A stretch of DNA of 64,000 bases from Bacillota bacterium (GTDB taxonomy: Bacteria > Bacillota > Sulfobacillia > Sulfobacillales > Sulfobacillaceae): contig JAPNUO010000011.1 of the NCBI GenBank assembly GCA_026627065.1, positions 23,448 to 87,447 on the forward strand, read 5' to 3'. Made by a program: the position numbers and the translations under genes. The notes under the pieces were generated by a model. The model did no database searches. It was not told the DNA's origin and worked only from the letters and a program-made list of their open reading frames with translations. Of the stretch, positions 25,160 through 35,212 are shown piece by piece; within the stretch, counting starts at the first letter, position 1; the number at the start of each line of letters is the position of its first letter.

Positions 25160-28100
25160 TCAGCCCTGAGCGTCCGGCATCACGGGCCGCATGGCCCGCG
25201 TCCCCTCGTCAAACATCAGTCCTTCCAGCGCATGCCCCAGACTCTGACAGGTGATCACCTCAACAATATTGTCTCCTTTTCGCAACAATTCGCAACGGCC
25301 CTGAAACATATAGGGTAGCCAGCTCCGGCGCCCCAGCGATGTGCCGTTGACTCGCACCTCCGCGGGTTCATGATAGTCGGCCGGCCAGTCGGCAAACTGC
25401 AACACAAAAGGGCCGGCAGCGGGCGGATCCTCGAGACGAACTGTCCGAACGAAGCGGCGTTTGCCGGCATAAAACGGGCGGTCGGGCGGTACCGAAGCGA
25501 CCTGGGAGACCTTCTGGATAGCCGCCGTCAGGACCGGTTCCTTAGCCTCGACATCCCACTGCACGCCGAACGGTCCTTCGAGGTACAACGCGTCTACCAC
25601 CCCATCATCATCGCCCTGAACTTGCACCACGAGAGCAATAGTATTTTTCCCGCAATGGAGGTAGGGCGCCACGTCTACGGCCCACTGGGCCGTCTCGAAC
25701 CGCCGCCGCGGCTGAACAGGCGGAGCATCCAAGGGCGTGTCGTTGACGTACAGGGTGAAAGAGCCCACTACCGCGTCCTCATCGCCAACCAGCAGGCAAG
25801 AAGGGAGATCGTCGCGCACCTGAAAGGTGGCCTCGAAACGCACCGCGAAAGGATAGGCAATCGTTGGTTGCGGCGGTATGCCAAATCCGCTCTCAAAGCG
25901 GAAAGGCACGTGCGCTAAGAGGACTTGGCTAGTGGGCTGCGCCAAGAGCACCCCCAGCGGCAGGGGTGCGGCCTCGAGCTCCGCTGATGAGTCCCCGATG
26001 CGGAGGCGAAACCGTCCCAACCGGAGCAGATTCGGCGCCTCGTCCTCCACGTCCCAGAGCGCCCGGCCTTCCACCACCCAGTGAAATACCGGGCCCTCGT
26101 CTAGCAGAGATCGCGCGCTTTCTTTCGCAAGGCGCACTGCCCGCGCCCCGTAGGGGCCCAGGGTTAAGGAGAACCGGCCATCTTGCACCTGGCCCACTCG
26201 CGACACCTGTCCCGTCTCCAAATCCCACAGTTCGACCGCCCAACCGTCGTGGCCCTCGACCTCCACGGTGACGGCGCCGGATGCGGATTCCTGGTTGACA
26301 AGCAATAAGAGGCGTGACCCGTCGTCTAGACGCCGGCTCTGGCACAAGGTTGCCCGCACCAAGGGTTCTGCTCCCGCCAACCGCACGGAGATGAGCCCGG
26401 CATCGCGCAGCCAGGCCACCACCGTCTCCGCCGCCGAGCGGGGAGTCTCGTAGGTGGAAAGGAGCGCCCAATGCGCCGCCGTGGCCACCCGCGCCAGGGG
26501 CTCGGCCGCTACCGCCGTCGCGAGCGTTTCTTGAATGTCTGCCAACACTTGGGGGCTCCCCAGCGCCTCCGTGGGTCCGGGGGCGATCATGAGCACCCAG
26601 CCTCCCTGCTGGGCAAACTGCTTAAGCCGTGCCCAGGCAGCCTCTTCAAGATTGGTTAGCGGAGGCACCACCACCGCATGGTACCGGGCCTGGCCCAGGG
26701 TCAGTGTCGCCCCGTCGCAGGAGGCCTCCCCCAGCAGATCGGTGTCCAGGTAGTCGAAATCGATGTGATGGGTCCACAGCGTGACGGCCAGGGTCTTAAT
26801 CCATGCGGTCCAGGGATCGTCCTCGGCATGTTCGGGCGTCGTCCGGGTCCATCGGCTGGTCGTGGGCAAGACCACTGCAATTGGAATGTCGGCGGTGCCT
26901 TGACTTACCCAGTACGCTAGCCGCGCCGCATAGTCCGCGAGCGCGCGAAAGTACGGCCAATACGGATTTTGGAGAAATTGGGACGGCGGCGCGTCGTGCT
27001 TTCGGAGGCTATTGATACTGTAGTAAAAGGCATGGAAGGTGTAATGATTGATCCCCATCACTGCCAAGCGGTCAAGCATCCATTTGGCGTCTTGAAGCGT
27101 CATAGACCATCCGACGCTGTGAAAGCACTCGATCAAGGCGTCCCCCTGGCCAAATTGCCGGGCCATGCCGCTGATCACCTTGGGGTCCGACCGTAGATGC
27201 CCGGCATATTTGTGCAGTACCTGCGCCAGAGGTTCCCCGAGCTTCTCATGCGCGGAATCGCCGCCGGGAATGTGGCTCGGCCGCTGTCCCGACATGCGCA
27301 GCGTCGGCACTTCGGCGGTATAAAGGAGGCCCTGCTGATCGCACCACGCGCGAATCTGCTGATGATAGCTCTCGGTCAAGAGCTCATGGGCTGTTAGGTA
27401 GTAGTGGTAGCGAATGCGGGGCGTCCTGTCGTCAATGTCCTCGACCAGGTGCGGCAGGTGAGGCTGCAGATCGTAGCCGCGGCGGGCGCGGAACGTGTCC
27501 AGCAGCCGACTCGACCAGGGGCGGCGCCCCAAGTAAAAGACTTCGTCGCTAAAAATCCCCCGGACAACGGTCCCGAAGTAATCGCCCACGGTCTCGCGAT
27601 ACCGCTCGTGGGTGAGGCGCATAAACTCCTGCACCGCTTCCCGATGCCCCGGGTCGACAAATGTGCCAAAGTACTTAAACGTTTTCAGCTCGCGTTCGAT
27701 AAAGACCAAGACCTTCCACGGCCCCCCCGGCGGTGCCGTCCAGTCCAGCACCCATCCCGGGTCGTAGCTGAAAAAGCGGAGGCGATGCAGCGCGGTCAAC
27801 GCGCCTCCCTGCGAGAAATGCCGCGTCGGCAAGGTGCCAATGGCGGGCCGCAGATCCCGGGGCGCCGTCCAATCCCAGGCGCCTCGGTTTTGGGGGACCG
27901 CCCCCGCCCATAACACCTGGCCCCAGGGAAGCGCACGCGCCACGTGTGTCCCGCCCGGAACTTCGAAGGCGTCCACCTCGAGCAGGCGATGACGCGCCTC
28001 CGGGTACTTCAGAAGCACGGTGCCGCCCGCCATGCCGCTGGGATAAGGGAGTTCATCGTAGAGCCATACCTCGAGTCCGAGCGACGCGGCCACTTCCACT

Positions 28101-28306
28101 GCCGTCCGCACCGCCGCAAACCACGCGTCCGACAAATACGGGAGTTTTAACCCCTGCCGGGGACACAGGAAAAAGCCTCCCACGCCCTGCTGGGCCATGG
28201 CCTCTAGCTGCCGCCGGGTGCCTTCCTCCGTCACGGCATCATTCCAAAACCAGAACGGCTTGATGCGGAACGTGTTGGGCGGATTGAAGAACAACTGCTG
28301 ATCCAT
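25160..28306 (-). CDS. GH106-like glycoside hydrolase (putative alpha-L-rhamnosidase)
   Basis: 1048 residues, no signal peptide. The N-terminus FRIKPFWFWNDAVTEEGTRRQLEAMAQQGVGGFFLCPRQGLKLPYLS matches the TIM-barrel start of GH106-type rhamnosidases. Later RGIFSDEVFYLGRRPW supplies acidic residues, and a C-terminal sandwich domain (WLPYMFQGRCELLRKGDNIVEV) resembles the galactose-binding jelly roll of large glycosidases. In this operon it would remove L-rhamnose from rhamnogalacturonan oligomers in the cytoplasm. Substrate inferred from context. Confidence 0.8.
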   Translation of the reverse strand: MDQQLFFNPPNTFRIKPFWFWNDAVTEEGTRRQLEAMAQQGVGGFFLCPRQGLKLPYLSDAWFAAVRTAVEVAASLGLEVWLYDELPYPSGMAGGTVLLKYPEARHRLLEVDAFEVPGGTHVARALPWGQVLWAGAVPQNRGAWDWTAPRDLRPAIGTLPTRHFSQGGALTALHRLRFFSYDPGWVLDWTAPPGGPWKVLVFIERELKTFKYFGTFVDPGHREAVQEFMRLTHERYRETVGDYFGTVVRGIFSDEVFYLGRRPWSSRLLDTFRARRGYDLQPHLPHLVEDIDDRTPRIRYHYYLTAHELLTESYHQQIRAWCDQQGLLYTAEVPTLRMSGQRPSHIPGGDSAHEKLGEPLAQVLHKYAGHLRSDPKVISGMARQFGQGDALIECFHSVGWSMTLQDAKWMLDRLAVMGINHYTFHAFYYSINSLRKHDAPPSQFLQNPYWPYFRALADYAARLAYWVSQGTADIPIAVVLPTTSRWTRTTPEHAEDDPWTAWIKTLAVTLWTHHIDFDYLDTDLLGEASCDGATLTLGQARYHAVVVPPLTNLEEAAWARLKQFAQQGGWVLMIAPGPTEALGSPQVLADIQETLATAVAAEPLARVATAAHWALLSTYETPRSAAETVVAWLRDAGLISVRLAGAEPLVRATLCQSRRLDDGSRLLLLVNQESASGAVTVEVEGHDGWAVELWDLETGQVSRVGQVQDGRFSLTLGPYGARAVRLAKESARSLLDEGPVFHWVVEGRALWDVEDEAPNLLRLGRFRLRIGDSSAELEAAPLPLGVLLAQPTSQVLLAHVPFRFESGFGIPPQPTIAYPFAVRFEATFQVRDDLPSCLLVGDEDAVVGSFTLYVNDTPLDAPPVQPRRRFETAQWAVDVAPYLHCGKNTIALVVQVQGDDDGVVDALYLEGPFGVQWDVEAKEPVLTAAIQKVSQVASVPPDRPFYAGKRRFVRTVRLEDPPAAGPFVLQFADWPADYHEPAEVRVNGTSLGRRSWLPYMFQGRCELLRKGDNIVEVITCQSLGHALEGLMFDEGTRAMRPVMPDAQG

Positions 28307-28349
28307 CGTATGTCCCTACCTCGTCTTGACCGAGTGTTCGTCTCGATTC

Positions 28350-29660
28350 TTAGAACGTAATCGGATAACTGTAACGGGAAAAGTTTTCTCCTACCCGATC
28401 ACCGGACGCCACAATCTTACCGTCTACCAAGTTATTGATAATCACATTTTTGCCGGGCGTTTCGTCGTAAATGGGAATTTCATTTTCAAAGGCGGCGACA
28501 AACGTGTTCCCGGAAATGATGACATTTTGACTATATTTCAAGTGAATGCCGTGTTGGGGATAGGCGTTAATAATGTTGTCGGCAATGGTCACCTGATCAA
28601 CGGGTAAATACTTATTCAAGCCATAGACCGCAATGGTGGCCAGCCCTGTGGGTCCCTCATAATGGTTGATGAAATTGCCTTGGAACACGATTTGCCCTAC
28701 ATAGCTTGAGCCCCACGGCTGGTACGTTTCAATGAGCAGTGCGTTGCCCGAGCCCGAAGGGCCGAGATAATTGTCCATAATGAGCGAATGGTAGCAGTCG
28801 CGCAGATGAAAGCAATTTGTCGTGGCACCATCGACGATATTGCCGATGGCCTGCACCAATTCCCAACCGTCAAAAGAAATCGCTTCCGTAAATCCGTACA
28901 TACTGTTCCCGATGATCACGGTGCCCGCATCATACACGCGGTTGGCGCCCCGTTCTCCCCGAATCGCATACTGAAGATTATAAAACACGTTATTGATAAT
29001 TTTGGTGTTGTCGGAGTCGTTCAGGACGATGCCAGTGCCTGTACTTGCGTTCGGGCCCAGAAACTGACTCTGGGTAATGATCGCGTCGCGCTGGTTAAGG
29101 CTTTGCAGCGCCGCGCCATTGCCTGTGACGTGGAATCGACAGCCACTCACCAGGGTATCCTGCACGGTGGCGTCGCCATTTTCGTTAAATTGCACGGCGT
29201 ATCCCGAACCCGCATAGGTAATCGTGAGGTCGACCAATTGCATCGCGCGCCCGGGGTAGACAAACTGACTGCTCGGCTGCCGAAACACCAACCCCAAGTT
29301 GACGTGGGATGGAAACAGGATTTGGCTGGTCGCCCATCCTCCCAATCCCACGATTCTGATCGGCGCCCAAGCCGTGAGGGTCGACCCGACGAGATAGGTC
29401 CCCGCTGGCACCACCACGAGGTCAATTCCGCTTTTGCGCGCTGCATTGAGCGCAGCCTGAATCGCGGCCGCGTCATCGGTGATCCCGTCGCCCCGGGCGC
29501 CAAAGTCGCGGATGTTCAGTCCGGAGGTAGTGTCGTTGACGGTTCTTGCCGCCGCACGCTGTCCGTCCCCCAACGGGGCCATGCCCGCCGCTGTCGCCAT
29601 GGCAGCAAAGCCCATGGTTTTTAAGAGATGACGACGTGGCATAGACCAATCAGTATTCAT
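28350..29660 (-). CDS. Secreted parallel beta-helix protein (pectate-lyase-3 type)
   Basis: 436 residues. N-terminus MPRRHLLKTMGFAAMATAAG resembles a twin-arginine signal with an Ala-rich segment and an AxA-type cleavage site near 37. The opening NIRDFGARGDGITDDAAAIQAALNAA is the classical start of Pectate_lyase_3 or GH28-like right-handed helices, followed by helix repeats with many Asn and Ile. Possibly an extracellular polysaccharide lyase or binding protein for pectin. ATG at 29660 follows AGGAGGA and overlaps the GH105 stop (ATGA). Confidence 0.78.
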   Translation of the reverse strand: MNTDWSMPRRHLLKTMGFAAMATAAGMAPLGDGQRAAARTVNDTTSGLNIRDFGARGDGITDDAAAIQAALNAARKSGIDLVVVPAGTYLVGSTLTAWAPIRIVGLGGWATSQILFPSHVNLGLVFRQPSSQFVYPGRAMQLVDLTITYAGSGYAVQFNENGDATVQDTLVSGCRFHVTGNGAALQSLNQRDAIITQSQFLGPNASTGTGIVLNDSDNTKIINNVFYNLQYAIRGERGANRVYDAGTVIIGNSMYGFTEAISFDGWELVQAIGNIVDGATTNCFHLRDCYHSLIMDNYLGPSGSGNALLIETYQPWGSSYVGQIVFQGNFINHYEGPTGLATIAVYGLNKYLPVDQVTIADNIINAYPQHGIHLKYSQNVIISGNTFVAAFENEIPIYDETPGKNVIINNLVDGKIVASGDRVGENFSRYSYPITF

Positions 29661-30700
29661 TCTGGGTCCTCCTCCTGAAAAGTTCGGAATAATTCGCTCA
29701 AAAACACGAGGCCCAACCCTTGTCCCCAACCCTGAATGCGTTTATGAGGGATCTTTTTGTAGTCCTCCCGGTGGGGCATGACGGCGGTGCCTGACGACAC
29801 TCCTGTCAGCACGCCCTCGACAATTCTCCCCTGCAGTCCCGCCCACGCTTTCAAGGCGTACTCGTGATAGGCATCAGACTTCTCCACGTCGTCAAAAATC
29901 AGCATCGCCGCCGCAATGCCCGCGGTCGCTGACGACTCTTCATAAGCTTCCGGGTCGTCGACAATGGTGCGCCAGAAACCCTCGTCGGTCTGCCACAGTG
30001 CTAGGGAATCAAGTTGATCTCGAACCGCGTCGCGAAGATCCATGTATTGCGGATACATGGGGGAAAATTCCCGCAAGGCAGCGGCAAAGGTGAGTGCCGC
30101 CCAGGCATTGCCCCGTCCCCAGAAGACGGAAGATAGATGATTCTTCTCGGTATCGTTCCACCCATGATAGAAAAGATTGGTGCGAGCATCCTGCAACAAG
30201 GCTTCGTGCCACTGATATTGGCGCATCGCTTCGTCGAAAAACTCAGCCTCCTGGGTCTCCCGTGATAGCCTCAGCAAAAAGTAGGCCCCCATGAACAACG
30301 TGTCCACCCACGCCTGCCCATGAAATTGGTAGTCCTGGGCCACGGTGTGCTCCAACACCCCCTCGCCGAATTTGGGAGCCTCGCGTAAGAGATACTGTCC
30401 GAGCTCCCGGGCCACCGCTAGATAGTCGGACGATTTCTTGATTTGAGCGAGACTCAGAAGCACGTGCCCCATGGCGCAGGTGTTGATGGTCAAGCGTGGG
30501 ATCCCGCGTGTCAACCGTTTCTGCAGCCAGACGTCGAGATACCCTGTCGCCTGTTCCGCGTCATCTTGCGGCAAGAGCGGCAGGCTGCAGCAGACGCCGT
30601 AAAACGCAACGGCAGCTGGCCAGTCCCACGAAAAATTCATCTGCAGCGTGCGCCGGACCATCGCCTGCGCCATCGTGATTAGCGTCATCCTCTCCTTCAT
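29657..30700 (-). CDS. GH105 unsaturated rhamnogalacturonyl hydrolase (YteR-like)
   Basis: 347 residues, the GH88/GH105 length. Signatures: QFHGQAWVDTLFMGAYFLLRL with the catalytic Asp near 140, FYHGWNDTEKNHLSSVFWGRGNAW near 195, and ESSATAGIAAAML. YteR-type enzymes hydrate the unsaturated uronate at the non-reducing end of rhamnogalacturonan disaccharides, freeing rhamnose. No signal peptide. Coupled by ATGA overlaps both upstream (PL26) and downstream. Confidence 0.92.
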   Translation of the reverse strand: MKERMTLITMAQAMVRRTLQMNFSWDWPAAVAFYGVCCSLPLLPQDDAEQATGYLDVWLQKRLTRGIPRLTINTCAMGHVLLSLAQIKKSSDYLAVARELGQYLLREAPKFGEGVLEHTVAQDYQFHGQAWVDTLFMGAYFLLRLSRETQEAEFFDEAMRQYQWHEALLQDARTNLFYHGWNDTEKNHLSSVFWGRGNAWAALTFAAALREFSPMYPQYMDLRDAVRDQLDSLALWQTDEGFWRTIVDDPEAYEESSATAGIAAAMLIFDDVEKSDAYHEYALKAWAGLQGRIVEGVLTGVSSGTAVMPHREDYKKIPHKRIQGWGQGLGLVFLSELFRTFQEEDPE

Positions 30701-33294
30701 GGCACCGTCTCCGCCGGAATAAACTCTGGCAGAAAGTCACCAATCAACGCCAGGCATTCTATGATATTGAGACACCACTGGCTGACGGCGTTGGTGGAGA
30801 TCCAGGGGATCTCTTCCCACGTCCCCGACGGTGCCACCACCGTTTCCGGCGTCAGCGGCAGTTTCACGTGATCGATGCGCCCGTCCTGGCCCAGCAGCAA
30901 CCGCCACGCCCGCTCCGCCAAGGCGGGATCGCCTCCTTTTCGCGCCGCATACGCTATGATCCGTGCGGCGAACTGCGGTGCCCCCCACTCGCCCTGGCCG
31001 ATGGTGGCCCCGTAGTGGGCAGTGCGTTCCTCGGGGGGCATCGCGTAGCAGCGTCCAAACTCCACCAACATGTCCGCCAACGATGTTTCGGGCAGCGCCT
31101 CCGCTAACTCCATAAAGACCTCGGCTCCGCCAAACGGTAACACCATGTGATAGGAATAATTGGCGTCGCCGATGTAGATCAGCTCACTCGTTTTACGGTC
31201 GTATTCGAAGACCGGCCCGGAGCATAACCGTGCCGGCGCTTGGGACAAACAACGAATCCCAGTCAGGATCTTGTCATAATACCGGCGATTCTCCGTGCGC
31301 TCCCATTCTGTGTACCAGTTCGCGCAAAGTGCGATCCAATCCGGCCCCGTTCGGACATGGGTTTTACCGGGCTCGGCGGGAGGGAAGTACGCGCGCATGG
31401 GATCCAGTCGGACTAGCGCGTCGTCGGCATCCCGGACTTCCTGCAAGATTTCCCCCACGCGGTAGTCTCCGGTGAGATAAAAGTAGATGCGGTGCAATGC
31501 CGCCATACTAATTCGCACTTCTTTCGCGCCGCAGCCCCAGTGGACCACGTTATGGCGGGACCCCAGTCCCCGATATTCCCCACCGTGGTACATGTCAACT
31601 TCCGACGTATGCCGTGTCATGGCCGATGCGAGACGGTACAGGGTGGGGTCGGGAGTCCTCAAAAAGGCGTACCACAGCCAGAGGTTCGGCACCAGTTCGG
31701 TATTCTGCCAGGCGTAGCCCCCCATGTCGTAGCGCCAGACGTGCCGAAACCGGTCGTAACTGTGCATCACATCCCCGTAGTCCCAGAATCCATACCAGCG
31801 CCGCTGTTCAATCTCGCGCTGATAGAATGCCAGCGCCGCTGCCAGTTGATCCTCGAGGTAGGCCTTGGTAGGCGTCTCCCGGGAAGGCACGCTCCACACC
31901 CCAAATACCTCGCATGCCTGATAATACGCCGGCTCGCAGACCAGCAGATAGTCTTCTTGGGCCGCATGAGCGTCTTGCTTCAAGGTCTCTGTATCGACGT
32001 ATCCTCGATAGAAGCTCACGATGAGCTCGTCTGTGTTCGCGATCCCGATGGGTGTACTCCTAAGTTCCTGAAATCCTTCGTAGGCGCTCTCCACATGGGT
32101 GCGATCATCATAATGGCGCAGGTCCATAGCCGGCCCTTCAGGATCCCACAGCCACACCTGCACGCGGGCGAACTTCTCCGTCGCCCCTAGGACCTTCAAG
32201 CATCGAGGATATTTTTGCCAGAAGTCCTTGAGCGCCACCATGACGCCATGGACGCCGTCTCCGACATACGCCGCCCCCACCGCCCGTTGTCCATGCCCGC
32301 AGGTAATAGACGCGACCCTGTCCTTGGTAGCTTTCTTGATGACATAGTGATCCGCCGAATCTTGTCTTAAGACGAAGTGATTCCAGATCGCGCCGTCTGC
32401 CACGACATCCGCCAGCAGTCCGTCGATACGCACGGATCGCCCTGCCAATTGCTCTACATAGCGTCCCTCGGCATCACGAAACCGGCTGGTAAACACCGAC
32501 TGGGGTGACTCCACCAGGTGATAGCGATCCCCAAAGATCCGAACAAAGCGGTTATAGGGCTCGCCGCCCAGGGGCACCCCATACTCTAACGCGATCCCTT
32601 GGATGAACTCCCTTTGTGGGTCGAGGCTCTCAATCACCAAGGTATGTTGAATTTTTACCGAATGGGTCCCATTGTAGAGAAAGATCCTTACCACGAACCG
32701 CGCGATGTCTCGGTTGCGGTCGCGGTAGGCACCCGAGATCCTCAAAACGGAAAGCCACGGCCCGTTTTCTTCGATGTCAACACTCTCTACAAGGCCCAGA
32801 AGTCGTCGCATCCGGTGCACGGAATCCCCTTCGGTCATCTCCGAATCATCACGGGCTTCCAGCAACATCATGAGACGAAACTCCTGACACGCGACATTGC
32901 CCTCCCAGTTCACAGTCTGAATCAGCGTCTCCCCCTGGCGCGGGATCACGACCTCCATGCTCTTACCTTGCATACGAATGACGCTCGGCGATTCGTCCAG
33001 ACGCCATGCATTGTCCGAGGCATTAGGGGGGGCCATATCCTCCACGTGAAGGCCGTAGTCTATGGCTTCTCCAACACTTCCAGAATCCAGGACGGCGGAA
33101 TGTCGCGTCCACTTTACGCTGCCGTCCGGCCAGAAAGCCAGCGGGGTACTCTGGATCGCCGTCATGGAGTCACCGACACGCATAGCAACTCTTCCCAGAT
33201 CCTCCCTATGGAGGGCGCCCCGTGGCCACGGCACCCCCCACGTCACCCCCCGTTCTTTACGAGGTACAGCGCCCAACCAGCGCAGCTTCGGCAT
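30697..33294 (-). CDS. PL26-like exo-rhamnogalacturonan lyase (YetA-like)
   Basis: 865 residues. The N-terminus LGAVPRKERGVTWGVPWPRGAL resembles Bacillus subtilis YetA and other family PL26 exo-rhamnogalacturonan lyases, which cleave the GalA-Rha backbone from the chain end by beta-elimination. The length (about 860) fits. No signal peptide, so intracellular. The ATG at 33294 is preferred since AAAGGATG lies eight bases before it; ATG at 33315 has none. Products feed GH105 and KduI. Confidence 0.82.
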   Translation of the reverse strand: MPKLRWLGAVPRKERGVTWGVPWPRGALHREDLGRVAMRVGDSMTAIQSTPLAFWPDGSVKWTRHSAVLDSGSVGEAIDYGLHVEDMAPPNASDNAWRLDESPSVIRMQGKSMEVVIPRQGETLIQTVNWEGNVACQEFRLMMLLEARDDSEMTEGDSVHRMRRLLGLVESVDIEENGPWLSVLRISGAYRDRNRDIARFVVRIFLYNGTHSVKIQHTLVIESLDPQREFIQGIALEYGVPLGGEPYNRFVRIFGDRYHLVESPQSVFTSRFRDAEGRYVEQLAGRSVRIDGLLADVVADGAIWNHFVLRQDSADHYVIKKATKDRVASITCGHGQRAVGAAYVGDGVHGVMVALKDFWQKYPRCLKVLGATEKFARVQVWLWDPEGPAMDLRHYDDRTHVESAYEGFQELRSTPIGIANTDELIVSFYRGYVDTETLKQDAHAAQEDYLLVCEPAYYQACEVFGVWSVPSRETPTKAYLEDQLAAALAFYQREIEQRRWYGFWDYGDVMHSYDRFRHVWRYDMGGYAWQNTELVPNLWLWYAFLRTPDPTLYRLASAMTRHTSEVDMYHGGEYRGLGSRHNVVHWGCGAKEVRISMAALHRIYFYLTGDYRVGEILQEVRDADDALVRLDPMRAYFPPAEPGKTHVRTGPDWIALCANWYTEWERTENRRYYDKILTGIRCLSQAPARLCSGPVFEYDRKTSELIYIGDANYSYHMVLPFGGAEVFMELAEALPETSLADMLVEFGRCYAMPPEERTAHYGATIGQGEWGAPQFAARIIAYAARKGGDPALAERAWRLLLGQDGRIDHVKLPLTPETVVAPSGTWEEIPWISTNAVSQWCLNIIECLALIGDFLPEFIPAETVP

Positions 33295-33322
33295 TTCCAA
33301 TTCATCCTTTGGCATAAGATTT

Positions 33323-34204
33323 CTAGCGCGAGAGACCAGTCAAATTAATTCCCTCAATGAGCCAGCCTTGGACAAAGAAGAAGCCAATGATGACGGGCAA
33401 CATGGAAATAATCGACATGGCCATCGTCAACTGGTTGGCCCATCCAGAATAGCTGGCTTGAGACAGGGCATACAGCCCCAAAGTAAAGGTTAGTTTTTTA
33501 ATCGACGTCAAATAAACCAATGGCAACATAAAATCCGACCATGTCCCGACGATCGCTCCCCACGCGACTACGGCCAACGCCGGTTTCATACTTGGCAGCA
33601 TAATGCGGTAGAACAAACCAAAACGGGATGCGCCGTCTATTCGAGCAGCGGCTTCAAGTTCCTGAGGAATGCCCAGCATAAATTGGCGCAACAAGAAGAT
33701 ATTGTAGCCTCCCCCGCCAAAGAACGCAGGCACGATTAACGGATAATAGGTGTCAAGCCACCCGAGATGTTTCATAATTAAATACAACGGAATGAGAGTG
33801 ACCGTCGATGGCAGCATTAAAGTAGCCATTACCGCCATAAAGATGACATTCCTCCCCCAAAACCGAATGCGCGCAAAGCCATAGGCGCACAAGGCCGATG
33901 TAAGTACCGTGCCCAACGTTACAAAAAACACAAGAACTACCGAGTGCCACAAATATAGCCCAAAGGGCATTGTCTTCCAGGCAACAATAAAATTGTGCCA
34001 CTGAGGAATTTTGGGCCACCAGGTCAATGGCAAAGAATACTGTTCGGTGGTTGTTTGCAGGGCGGATGACAGGATCCAGAAAAACGGGAATACAAAAGGA
34101 ACCGCAAGAATGACCAATCCCAAAAACGCTAACGCGGGAATGAGATAACGACCCAAGGGTTTTTTGCGCTTTTGTATCGACATAGTTTGACCTACCGTAG
34201 CCAC
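33323..34204 (-). CDS. Carbohydrate ABC transporter permease, MalG type (island B)
   Basis: 293 residues, six membrane segments; first about 20-40 (YLIPALAFLGLVILAVPFVF). EAA loop LEAAARIDGASRFGLFYRIMLPSMKP. GTG at 34204 abuts the upstream stop; ATG at 34183 is an equally good start. Similar to LplC/YtcP-type permeases for rhamnogalacturonan oligomers in Bacillus by context only. Confidence 0.9.
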   Translation of the reverse strand: MATVGQTMSIQKRKKPLGRYLIPALAFLGLVILAVPFVFPFFWILSSALQTTTEQYSLPLTWWPKIPQWHNFIVAWKTMPFGLYLWHSVVLVFFVTLGTVLTSALCAYGFARIRFWGRNVIFMAVMATLMLPSTVTLIPLYLIMKHLGWLDTYYPLIVPAFFGGGGYNIFLLRQFMLGIPQELEAAARIDGASRFGLFYRIMLPSMKPALAVVAWGAIVGTWSDFMLPLVYLTSIKKLTFTLGLYALSQASYSGWANQLTMAMSIISMLPVIIGFFFVQGWLIEGINLTGLSR

Positions 34205-35185
34205 TTACTCCACTTCCCCTCTATAAATTACCCATCTACCGCTGGTGAGGAATAACACCAAGCTGAAAACAAACGTAATCGCAAACAAAACCCATGCTGC
34301 CGCGGAGGCAAACCCCATTTGGAAGTAGGAGAAAGCATGCCGGTAAATGTAAACATTGATCAAGTCCAAAGCACCCAATGGTGATCCCGTGACTCCTCCA
34401 AGCACAAAACTGGTCGTAAATGTTTGAAACGCACCGATCATCCCCATAATCATGTTAAAAAAGATCGTTGGCGTAATCAGCGGAATGGTAATAAGCAGAA
34501 ACCGCTTCCAAGACGACGCGCCGTCAACACGAGCCGCCTCATAGAGCTCCACAGGCACACTTTTCAGTCCGGCCAGCCATATCAGCATGCTACCGCCAGC
34601 ACTCCACAACCCCATCACAATGAAGGAAAACATCGCCGTTGACGGTTCAGTAAAGAATGGAAACGGCGTTTTTACCAGATGCAAGGATAGCAAGATCGAG
34701 TTTACGACGCCATATTGGGACGCAGAAAACATGTCATTCCAGAGCAGTGTTCCCGCGACGGGCGGAACCACTACCGGCAAATAAAAGAGCGTTCGAAAGA
34801 CTCGCATTCCCAGTACCCGTTGATTCAAAAGCACCGCAATCACGAGACCTACTAAAAGGTTGAGCGGAACCGAGATAAAGACATAGATAAAGGTAACCTG
34901 TAGCGACTGAATAAAGGTTGGACTTTGAAACAATGTCTTATAATTCTCAAGACCTATAAAATGATAAGAGCCAATAATAGAGTTATTCGTAAACGAATAA
35001 TACAGCGACAAAACCATAGGAATTAATACCCAAAACAAGATGCCCAAGATTACGGGCAAGACAAAGAGATAACCCGCAATCAAATCTTGTCTTTTAGCAA
35101 CACTAAAGAGGCGACTAGGCTTGTTACTTGGCGATAGACCCGCACCCGTCGCGAGTTTTTCCGCTGTGCTCGCTCGACTTACCAT
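34205..35185 (-). CDS. Carbohydrate ABC transporter permease, MalF type (island B)
   Basis: 326 residues. A cytoplasmic N-terminus of about 35 residues, then six membrane segments (LIAGYLFVLPVILGILFWVL first). EAA loop YEAARVDGASSWKRFLLITIPLITP. ATG at 35185 follows GGAGGG by nine bases. The base composition here is visibly more AT-rich than islands A and C, suggesting a different origin. Confidence 0.92.
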   Translation of the reverse strand: MVSRASTAEKLATGAGLSPSNKPSRLFSVAKRQDLIAGYLFVLPVILGILFWVLIPMVLSLYYSFTNNSIIGSYHFIGLENYKTLFQSPTFIQSLQVTFIYVFISVPLNLLVGLVIAVLLNQRVLGMRVFRTLFYLPVVVPPVAGTLLWNDMFSASQYGVVNSILLSLHLVKTPFPFFTEPSTAMFSFIVMGLWSAGGSMLIWLAGLKSVPVELYEAARVDGASSWKRFLLITIPLITPTIFFNMIMGMIGAFQTFTTSFVLGGVTGSPLGALDLINVYIYRHAFSYFQMGFASAAAWVLFAITFVFSLVLFLTSGRWVIYRGEVE

Positions 35186-35212
35186 TCGTTGTTTCCCTCC
35201 TCCGAAACAGCT

